Origin: DASSKK01 sp035690495
GTDB taxonomy: Bacteria > Actinomycetota > Actinomycetes > Propionibacteriales > Nocardioidaceae
Direction of reading: 5' to 3'
DNA length: 31,008 bases
NCBI GenBank assembly: GCA_035690495.1
Contig: DASSKK010000034.1
Coordinates: 1 to 31,008 of the forward strand
The translations under genes were made by a program, and so were the position numbers. The notes below the pieces were generated by a model. That model ran no database searches and was not told the origin of the DNA. It saw only the letters and a list, made by a program, of their open reading frames with translations. This document shows positions 17,137-23,801 of the stretch, one piece after another; positions within the stretch are counted from its first letter, which is position 1, and each line of letters begins with the position of its first letter.

Positions 17137-18053
17137 ACGCGTCAGTGGGCGGGACCGTCTCGGCAGACGGCCTGCCGTGGCGGTCGATGCTCTTCGTGCC
17201 GGTGACCGAGGAGCGGTTCGTGGCCAAGGCGGCCTCGGTCGGTGCCGACGCGTGCCAGCTCGATCTGGAGGACAGCATCGCGGCGACCGCGAAGGAGAAG
17301 GCGCGGGCAGCGCTACCGGAGGCCGTCGGGCGACTGTCCGGGGCGGGATGCGAGGTGGTCCTCCGGATCAACCGGCCTTTGCGGTTGGCGATCCGCGACC
17401 TGGAGGCGGTCGCCCTTCCCGGAGTGAGAGCGCTCGCGGTGCCGAAGGTCGACTCACCCGGCCACCTCCGGCTGATCGACGAGACACTCGGTGAGCTCGA
17501 AGCCGAGCGCGGTCTGCCGGTCGGCGGGATCCGGCTGATCGCGATGATCGAGTCCCCCGGCGCGTTGCTGCGGGCCGGCGCCATCGCGCAGTGCTCTGCC
17601 CGGCTGTGCGGGCTGACCCTGGGCGGTGAGGACTTCGCGCTCGCCGACGGGGTCAGGCCCGATCCGGATGTGATGACCGGTCCGTTGCAACACGTGGTTC
17701 ATGCCGCGACGGCGGCGGGCCTGTGGCCGCTCGGGCTGGCGGGGTCGATCTCCGACTACCGCGACCTGGACGCCTTCCGGCAGATCGCTCGCCTCTCCCG
17801 TCGCACGGGCTGTGTCGGTGCCAGCGCGATCCATCCCGCACAGGTGCCGGTGCTCAACGAGGAGTTCACGCCGGCGGCCGACGACGTGGAACGAGCACGG
17901 CGGCTGCTCGCCACCTTCGACGAGAGCGTGCGCGGCGGAGTCGGCGCGGTCGGCTTCGAGGGCACGATGGTCGACGAGCCCGTGGCGCGCCGGGCGCGAG
18001 CGTTGGTGGCGGCGGCGGACGCGTTCGCGGCCCGGGATGCGGCCCGTGCCTGA
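17133..18053 (+). CDS. HpcH/HpaI-type CoA-ester lyase (CitE-like)
   Basis: Lyase family that cleaves beta-hydroxyacyl-CoA esters such as malyl-, citramalyl- or citryl-CoA to an acyl-CoA and a keto acid, with a Mg2+ ion. The 306-residue protein has the N-terminal SMLFVPVTEERF, the acidic DLEDSIA motif, and the metal ligands Glu in AMIESPGA and Asp in LGGEDFALADG. C-terminal GASAIHPAQVPVLNEEF is also typical. The GTG start overlaps the CoA-transferase stop. CoA-transferase followed by lyase is the arrangement seen in itaconate/citramalate and citrate cleavage routes; no hydratase is in the window. The exact substrate is not deducible. Confidence 0.92.
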   Translation: MNASVGGTVSADGLPWRSMLFVPVTEERFVAKAASVGADACQLDLEDSIAATAKEKARAALPEAVGRLSGAGCEVVLRINRPLRLAIRDLEAVALPGVRALAVPKVDSPGHLRLIDETLGELEAERGLPVGGIRLIAMIESPGALLRAGAIAQCSARLCGLTLGGEDFALADGVRPDPDVMTGPLQHVVHAATAAGLWPLGLAGSISDYRDLDAFRQIARLSRRTGCVGASAIHPAQVPVLNEEFTPAADDVERARRLLATFDESVRGGVGAVGFEGTMVDEPVARRARALVAAADAFAARDAARA

Positions 18054-18675
18054 CGCCGGATCACCGGGGCGCCGGCTGCGCGCTCTGCTCGCGGCACCGG
18101 AGCTTCTGGTCGCTCCCGGTGTGTACGACGGGATGTCGGTCAGCGAGGGCGCGGGCTTCGAGGCGGTCTATGTGTCGGGCGGCGCGATCGCACGGAGCAC
18201 CGGCGTGCCTGACCTCGGCCTGGTCACGATGACCGAGGTTCTGGCCCGGGTACGGGAGGTCGTCGACGCCATCTCGGTGCCGGTGCTGGCCGGCGGCGGA
18301 CATGGCCGCCAAGCTCGCTGCGGCGATCGACGCCCGTGTCGATCCCGGCTTCGTGGTGGTCGCCCGCACCGACGCGATCGCGGTCGAAGGCTTCGAGGCT
18401 GCACTGGACCGTGCGCGCGCCTATGTGGCGACCGGCGCCGATGCGGTGTTCGTCGAGGCTCCCGAGACCGTCGAGCAGTTGTCCCGGATCCCGGCCGAGG
18501 TGCCGGCACCGGCGGTGCTGAACATGTTCGCCGGGGGCCGCACGCCCTACCTCGACGCGACCGAGGTCGAGCGATTGGGCTTCGCGATGATGCTGGTGCC
18601 CTCGGATCCGCAGCGGGCCGCGTTGCACGCCATGGTCCAGACTGCGTCGGCGTTGCGGCGAGACGGGTCGACGCG
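18037..18675 (+). pseudogene. PrpB-like isocitrate lyase/PEP mutase-family enzyme, broken by internal deletion and frameshift
   Basis: The first part (18037 to about 18297) encodes a normal N-terminus for a methylisocitrate lyase-type enzyme: APGVYDGMSVSEGAG, YVSGGAIARSTGVPDLG, and DAISVPVLA. The rest runs in another frame from about 18300: MAAKLAAAIDARVDPGF, VVARTDAIAVEGFEAAL, AVFVEAPE. Between them about 50 residues known from PrpB are absent, including the Mg2+ Asp residues and the catalytic Cys motif (KRCGH). The C-terminus after STRAV is also missing where it meets prpD. The product cannot be active as read. The start is ATG 18037, or GTG 18046, both overlapping the lyase 3' end. Family members include 2,3-dimethylmalate lyase and oxaloacetate decarboxylase as well as PrpB. 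Confidence 0.85.
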
Positions 18676-19870
18676 GGCAGTCAGCTCGCCGACTACGTCT
18701 GCGGTCCGTTGCCGGACTGGCGTGCGGTCCATCTCCCCATGGTCGACGCAATCGCGTGCGCGCTGCTGGCCACGGCCGACGACGCGTGCATGCAGGTGAT
18801 CGCTCCGCCGTACTCCACCGGTCGCACCGATGGCGCACGCGTGCTCGGAACCCGGCTCGCGGCCTCGCCGGTGGACGCGGCGTTCGCAACCGGCACCTTG
18901 GTGCGTTGGCTCGACTTCAACGACACCTGGCTGGCCAAGGAATGGGGACACCCCTCGGACAACCTCGGCGGGCTGCTGCCGCTGTGCGACCACCTGACGC
19001 GCTCGACCGGTGCGAGCCCCACCGTGACGGATCTGATGACTGCACTGGTGCAGGCCTACGAGATCCAGGGGGCGCTGGCCGACGGCGTCGCGTTGAACCG
19101 GCACGGTCTCGATCACACCGCCTTCGTGCGGGTGGCCACCGCAGCCGTGGCGACCCGGCTGCTCGGTGGCGCACGCGACCAGGTCGCCGCCGCCGTCGCG
19201 CACGCCTTCGCCGATGCCGGGCCGCTGCGGGTCTTCCGGCACGCACCCAACGTCACCTGGCGCAAGTCCTGGGCCGCCGGCGACGCCGTGGCGCGCGGCG
19301 TGTGGCTCGCCGACCATGCGATGCGAACCGCTGTCGCGCCGGCGCGACCGCTCACCACGCCGGGGTGGGGCCTGCAGGAGGCACTGCTCGACGGCGAGCC
19401 GATCGACCTCGAGGGACCGCTGGGCAGCACGACGGCCGAGGGCGTCTTGCTCAAGCCATGGTTCCCGGGTGAGTACCACGGGCACTCGTCCGTGGAGGCC
19501 GGGCTCTCCGTGCGGCTGCGGGTGTTGCCGCGACTGGACGACGTGGAGCACATCGAGGTCGCGACCCGCGAGGCCGCAGTGCGGATCATCGACAAGCGCG
19601 GACCGTTGACCGGGCACGCGGACCGGGACCACTGCCTGCAGTACATGCTCGTGATTGCCTTGTTGTACGGCGCGCGGCCATCCGCGCCGTCGCGCCGAGG
19701 CTGTCCCGATGGTGGAGGCCAAGCTGCGCCGCGGCCTGGCGACCGCGCTTTCCGACGCGGATGCCGACGCGCTGACCGCCGTACTGCTGGACCCGGACGG
19801 GCTCGCCGCTCTGCCGGTCGGCGAGCTCGTCGACCGGCTCACCCCACCCGGTCGAGTCGCGCGGACATAG
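18667..19870 (+). pseudogene. prpD: 2-methylcitrate dehydratase (PrpD, MmgE/PrpD family), 5' truncated with 3' internal deletion
   Basis: Intact PrpD dehydrates 2-methylcitrate. The long middle part matches PrpD itself more closely than the wider MmgE group: RWLDFNDTWLAKEWGHPSDN, FRHAPNVTWRKSWAAGDA, and VRIIDKRGPLTGHADRDHCL. No start codon is in frame before QLADYV, so about 20 residues and the initiation site are missing where it abuts the PrpB remnant. After ALLYG (19671) the frame changes and the reading resumes at GHPRRRAEAVP (19676) to a TAG at 19868. About 65 residues of the normal protein are missing between, by my recollection of E. coli PrpD. Probable role before decay: the tricarboxylate route with the PrpB-like and CoA enzymes. 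Confidence 0.85.
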
Positions 19871-19907
19871 GTCCCGGCCCGCGGTCCGGTCGGCGTTCGC
19901 CACGGTC

Positions 19908-19953
19908 ATGTCCGTAGGCACCATTTCCCTCGCAGATCGGGGCCTACGGGCAT
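19908..19953 (+). terminator. Terminator between convergent prpD and antiporter genes
   Basis: Bases 19908-19919 and 19942-19953 are inverted repeats (12 bp with one mismatch) around a 22-nt loop. A TTTT run overlaps the end of the right arm (19953-19956), as in an intrinsic terminator for the plus-strand operon. It lies 38 bp after the prpD stop and could act in both directions. Confidence 0.5.
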
Positions 19954-19969
19954 TTTCGCGCCCCGAGCA

Positions 19970-21853
19970 TCAGCCGAGGCGGCTGTCCACGTAGCACCAG
20001 CGCCATACCTCGCCGGGCTCGGCGGAGCGGATCACCGGGTGGTCTGTCTCCTCGAAGTGCCCGGAGGCGTGCTTGAACGGCGAGGAGTCGCAGCACCCGA
20101 CGTGGCCGCAGGCCAGGCACATCCGCAGGTGCACCCAGGCCGTCCAGCCCAGCTGGACGCAGTCCTCGCAGACCGGGTCCTCGGGAGCCTCGGCGTGGGC
20201 GGGAGCATCGCGCAGGTGCTCGCAGCTGGCGTGGCTGCCGACCGCCCCTCTGACCGGGTCGAGGCCGCGTAGCTCGGCGCGGCGCTCGTTGCGTACGTCG
20301 AGCATGGACTCCTCGACGTCGAGTGCGGCCAGCACGCCCTCGACCACCTCGTGGGGGATCTGGCCCGTGCTGCGGATCTCGAGGACCTTCTCGCGCTCTG
20401 CAGCCAGCATCTCCAACCGCAGTCGCGAGTAGGCCTCGCTCGGTGTCTCCTCCTCGGGGTCCGTGCCGCCGAGTCGCTCCCAGGCGGCGGTGTCCCGCTG
20501 GCGGGCCCTGCGGCGGATCTCGTCCAGCGTGTCGTAAGGGTCCTCGTCCTCGTTGTGGTCGGCGAGCCTCTCCAGCCCGGCCGAGCTGGCCCGCTCGAAC
20601 AGCGCCGCCCGGGCGAGCGCGTCCTCGCGCGGATCGGGAACGGGCAGACCGAGGCGACGCACCAGCCAGGGCAGCGACAGGCCCTGCAGGAACAGCGTGC
20701 CGGCGGCGACGACGAGCGCGATCAGCACCAGTACCTCTTGGTGCGGGAACTCGCGGGGGATGGCGAACGCCGCTGCCAGCGTGACCACGCCGCGCATCCC
20801 CGCCCAGCCGACCACCGCGGTGTATCGCCATGAGGGATGCTCGCCGGTCTGCTGGTCGCGGGCGGGCCGGATCAGCAGGTAGCGCGCGGGGAAGACCCAT
20901 GCCATCCGCAGCACGATCACCGCGACCAGGGTCAGGACGCACAGAGTCACCACCGTTCCCGCCGGGATCCCGCTCGCAACGACGGCCGCGACGATGCGCC
21001 TGGCCTGCAGCCCGATCAGCAGGAACACGGCGTTCTCCAGCAGGAACGCGATCGTGCGCCAGTTCAGCCGCTCCGCGATCCGGGAGCTGGCGCTCTGCAG
21101 CACCGGTGCGCGGTGCCCCAGCAGCAGACCAGCGACCACCACCGCCAGCACACCCGAGGCGTGCGCGGACTCGGCCGCTACGTAGGTCAGGAACGGCGTC
21201 ACCAGCGACACGCTGGTGTCGAGCACCGGGGCCGTGAGCCGCTTGCGGACCCATCCGGCCACGACGTAGGCGATCAGGCCGATCACCACACCGCCGACCG
21301 CTGCCTGCACGAAGTCGAGCGCGATCCTGCCGATGGAGACAGCGGCCACTGCTGCCCCCAGGGCGGTGCGCAGGGCGACCAGCGCCGTCGCGTCGTTGAG
21401 GAGCGACTCGCCTTCGAGCACGGTCACGATCCGTCTGGGCAGGCCGATGCGCCGCCCGATGGTGGTCGCGGCCACGGCGTCCGGCGGCGCAACCACCGCG
21501 CCGAGCGCAAAAGCGCCGTACCACTTCAGGCTGGGCAGCAGCAGGTGCACGAGGAAGCCCACGCCGAGGGTGGTGAAGACGACCAGCCCGACGGACAGCA
21601 GCAGGATCGCGCGACGGTTCGCGTTGAAGTCGACCAGCGAGGTCTGCAGGGCCGCGGAATACAGCAGCGGCGGCAGCAGCCCGACGAGCACGACCTCGGC
21701 GGTCAGGTGCACCTCGGGGATGAACGGCAGGAACGACACGGCGGCGCCGACCGCAACCAGCACCAGCGGCGCTGGCAGGTCGACCCGTCTGCAGACGGCG
21801 ACCACCACGATCACCGCCGTAGCCAGGCCGGCAAGTGTCAACGCGACATGCAC
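19970..21853 (-). CDS. Na+/H+ antiporter (CPA1/NhaP type) with C-terminal UBP-type zinc finger
   Basis: Membrane antiporter exchanging Na+ or K+ for protons. About ten to twelve hydrophobic segments fill residues 1-400, with the transport motifs VVAPPDAVAAT and LEGESLLNDATAL holding the conserved Asp residues. A cytoplasmic helical region (about 410-545) follows. The last 75 residues make a UBP-type zinc finger: CEDCVQLG, MCLACGHVGCC, then spaced His residues in FKHASGHFEETDHP. This finger recognises ubiquitin C-termini in eukaryotes; in bacteria its role is unknown. The GTG at 21851-21853 is the start in this frame; an upstream ATG is in another frame. It is 16 bp after the AraC-DinB gene and likely shares its transcript. 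Confidence 0.92.
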   Translation of the reverse strand: MHVALTLAGLATAVIVVVAVCRRVDLPAPLVLVAVGAAVSFLPFIPEVHLTAEVVLVGLLPPLLYSAALQTSLVDFNANRRAILLLSVGLVVFTTLGVGFLVHLLLPSLKWYGAFALGAVVAPPDAVAATTIGRRIGLPRRIVTVLEGESLLNDATALVALRTALGAAVAAVSIGRIALDFVQAAVGGVVIGLIAYVVAGWVRKRLTAPVLDTSVSLVTPFLTYVAAESAHASGVLAVVVAGLLLGHRAPVLQSASSRIAERLNWRTIAFLLENAVFLLIGLQARRIVAAVVASGIPAGTVVTLCVLTLVAVIVLRMAWVFPARYLLIRPARDQQTGEHPSWRYTAVVGWAGMRGVVTLAAAFAIPREFPHQEVLVLIALVVAAGTLFLQGLSLPWLVRRLGLPVPDPREDALARAALFERASSAGLERLADHNEDEDPYDTLDEIRRRARQRDTAAWERLGGTDPEEETPSEAYSRLRLEMLAAEREKVLEIRSTGQIPHEVVEGVLAALDVEESMLDVRNERRAELRGLDPVRGAVGSHASCEHLRDAPAHAEAPEDPVCEDCVQLGWTAWVHLRMCLACGHVGCCDSSPFKHASGHFEETDHPVIRSAEPGEVWRWCYVDSRLG

Positions 21854-21869
21854 GCCCCCATCAAAGCGG

Positions 21870-22784
21870 TTAGCCGGCGGGTTCGGCGACCCAGCGCATC
21901 GGATCGCCCCAGCCGACGTCGCTGATCCCGTGCTTGTCCAGCGCCAGGGCGACCAGCGTGCGCCGGTGGGCGGCGAAGGTCAGCACGTGGGCGATCATCC
22001 CGCCGTAGGTGAACACCTCCGCAGGCTCGCACAGCGCGTCGACGAACGTCTCGTCGAGCCGGCCCTGCTCGGCGACCTCGCGGATCGTCGAGAGGTACGT
22101 CGTGCCCTCGTCGGCCAGCCGCCTGCGCATCGAGTCGATCGGCTCGTGCTCCTCGACCGACCAGTCGTACTCCCGGTTGGCCACCGCGGCGTTCCACATC
22201 GCCATCTGCCCCACCAGCCGGGACAGCAGCGAGCGGATCGTCTGACGGTCGTCATCGACGTTCAGCTCGATCGGCTCGTCGAGCCGGTCGTCGCCCAGCC
22301 GCGAGGCGCAGTCGATCATCTGCCCGGTCAGCCAGATGTGGTGCTCGATCATCTTGGTGAGCAGTTCCATGGGGGTCACCTTCGTGCGGGCGGGAAGCCG
22401 CAGGCTCCCCGGTGGGTGGAAGTGGACGTCGCTGGGCGCCTGGATCTGGATGCGCCTCGGCTTGCCGCGCCAGGTGCGCGGCCCGACGCCGTACGCCTTG
22501 GTGAACGCGCGCGTGAACGCCTCGTGCGACCCGTACCCTGCCTCGACCGCGACGTCGAGGATGGTGCGGTCGGTCGTGATCAGGCGGTACGCCGCGCGCT
22601 CGAGCAGGATGCGGCGCCGGAACGCGGCCGGCGGCTCACCGGCCACCGAGGAGACGATCCGGTCCAGGTGGAAACGCGACACGTACAACCGGGCAGCGAT
22701 GTCCTCACCGGTGGCCTCGTGGTCGTCCAGCGCCTGGGCGAGGACGTCGACGAACCCGGTGAAGTGGTCGACTGCTGCGGTCAT
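21870..22784 (-). CDS. AraC-family DNA-binding domain fused to a DinB-like domain
   Basis: A 304-residue fusion. The first 110 residues hold two helix-turn-helix units of AraC type (IAARLYVSRFHLDRIVSS, then ILDVAVEAGYGSHEAFTRAF and KAYGVGPRTWRGK). From about residue 135 (TPMELLTKMIEHHIWLTGQM) a four-helix DinB-like domain follows, with His residues at its start and near AHVLTFAAHRRT as expected for a metal site. DinB-like domains act as thiol-dependent or metal enzymes, so the fusion may be a regulator that senses a small molecule. The ATG is at 22782-22784. It is divergent from the antitoxin gene and 16 bp upstream of the antiporter. Confidence 0.85.
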   Translation of the reverse strand: MTAAVDHFTGFVDVLAQALDDHEATGEDIAARLYVSRFHLDRIVSSVAGEPPAAFRRRILLERAAYRLITTDRTILDVAVEAGYGSHEAFTRAFTKAYGVGPRTWRGKPRRIQIQAPSDVHFHPPGSLRLPARTKVTPMELLTKMIEHHIWLTGQMIDCASRLGDDRLDEPIELNVDDDRQTIRSLLSRLVGQMAMWNAAVANREYDWSVEEHEPIDSMRRRLADEGTTYLSTIREVAEQGRLDETFVDALCEPAEVFTYGGMIAHVLTFAAHRRTLVALALDKHGISDVGWGDPMRWVAEPAG

Positions 22785-22840
22785 GTCCCCATCCTCCCGG
22801 CGTGTGTATGCCCGTGGCTTGATCAGCCTTGCTCAAGTTC

Positions 22841-22867
22841 GCGCAACGTTTTGCGTTGCGCTACCAT
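22841..22867 (+). promoter_or_regulatory. Palindromic operator and -10 box of the toxin-antitoxin operon
   Basis: GCGCAACG-TTTTG-CGTTGCGC (22841-22861) is a perfect 8-bp inverted repeat. It abuts TACCAT (22862-22867), a TANNNT -10, and the antitoxin ATG is six bases further, so the transcript is probably leaderless. A repressor on the palindrome would block the polymerase, as expected for autoregulation by the antitoxin. Confidence 0.65.
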
Positions 22868-22873
22868 GATGCC

Positions 22874-23206
22874 ATGCCTGTGTCGACCGCGGAGAAGGTG
22901 ACCGCCCTGAGCCGCGACCTGGGCTCCCAGCGCCGGCTCGCGGAGCTGCTCGACGTCAGTCCGGCGCAGATCACCCGGTGGCGCCGCGGCCAGGGGGTCG
23001 ACGAACGGAACGCCTCACGCGTGGATCTGCTCGAGCTCGTGATGGCCGAGCTGCTGCGGCTGTACCCGGCGGCTGCGGCCGAGCGGTGGCTGCTGGGGTC
23101 GAACCCCGGCTTGCAAGGGCGACGACCCCTCGATCTGGTGAGGCGCGGGTCGGCGCACGAGCTCCTGGACGCCCTCGGGCGGGAGCGTGCGGGCAGCTTC
23201 GCGTGA
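22874..23206 (+). CDS. Antitoxin of Xre/MbcA/ParS family (RES partner)
   Basis: A 110-residue protein. The N-terminal half is a Xre-like helix-turn-helix (RLAELLDVSPAQITRWRRGQG), and the C-terminal half (LYPAAAAERWLLGSNPGLQGRRPLDLVRRG) is the toxin-binding domain of the DUF2384/MbcA group, which blocks the active site of RES toxins. I chose the ATG at 22874, six bases after the -10 box; longer starts would run into the palindrome. The RES toxin follows after 19 bp. The antitoxin very likely binds the adjacent palindrome. Confidence 0.88.
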   Translation: MPVSTAEKVTALSRDLGSQRRLAELLDVSPAQITRWRRGQGVDERNASRVDLLELVMAELLRLYPAAAAERWLLGSNPGLQGRRPLDLVRRGSAHELLDALGRERAGSFA

Positions 23207-23225
23207 CCCTCCGGCAGAGCCGCCC

Positions 23226-23786
23226 ATGATGCTGTGGCGCGTCCTGCCCTGGGACGCCTCTGCCGCCGACAACGAGCCCGGCGGTCCCCTCTGGGTTCCC
23301 AGGGACTTGCAGGGGTCCGGAAGGCACGATGCCCCCGATCACTACGGCTGTCTGTATCTCGCCGAGCGGGCGGTGTCCGCGGTCGCGGAGGCGCTGGCGC
23401 CGTTCCGCGGCACCGGCGACCTCGCGCCGGACCTGCTGATCCGTTCGGGGCGCGCGCTCGCCCTGGCGGGGCTGGAACTGGACGAGGGCGCCCCACGCCG
23501 GGAGCTCGTCGATCTGGACGACCCCGGCGTGCTGGTGCGCGAGAACCTGCGGCCCTCGACGGTCGCGACCGGACATCGTGAGACCACGCAGGAGTACGCG
23601 CTGGCCCAGTTCCTGTCGCATCCACGTGCCCTGGGGCTCCGGTGGTGGTCGACACTCGAGGCACCCTGGTCGAACGTCACGCTGTTCGACCGGGCTGCCG
23701 CGCGGCTCGCGGTGGCAGACGTCCAACCCCTCGGCGTGGAGGACGAGCCGGTCGTCGAGGCGGCGGTGTTCCTCGGCCTGGCGTGA
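23226..23786 (+). CDS. RES-domain toxin (MbcT-like NAD+-degrading)
   Basis: RES toxins consume NAD+; MbcT of Mycobacterium tuberculosis is an NAD+ phosphorylase. The 186-residue protein has the first conserved Arg in LWRVLPWD, the Glu of CLYLAERAVSAVAEAL, and the Ser of APWSNVTLFDR, the three residues that name the family. I chose the ATG at 23226 because the family begins near the LWRV motif; a GTG at 23187 inside the antitoxin gene is an alternative. No strong Shine-Dalgarno is seen, so translation may be coupled to the antitoxin. It ends 15 bp from the convergent menD end. Confidence 0.88.
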   Translation: MMLWRVLPWDASAADNEPGGPLWVPRDLQGSGRHDAPDHYGCLYLAERAVSAVAEALAPFRGTGDLAPDLLIRSGRALALAGLELDEGAPRRELVDLDDPGVLVRENLRPSTVATGHRETTQEYALAQFLSHPRALGLRWWSTLEAPWSNVTLFDRAAARLAVADVQPLGVEDEPVVEAAVFLGLA

Positions 23787-23801
23787 GAGCAGCCGTTCGG
23801 C

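Noticed and set aside
18037..18675. Phosphonate (PEP mutase) pathway as the role of the cluster
   Set aside because: No phosphonopyruvate decarboxylase or phosphonate transporter signature is seen, and PrpD and CoA enzymes point to carboxylic acids.
17701..19917. One 738-residue open frame across PrpB and PrpD, as a possible fusion protein
   Set aside because: Only parts of it match families; the stretch between about 18300 and 18665 matches in a different frame, so the long frame is accidental in high-GC DNA.
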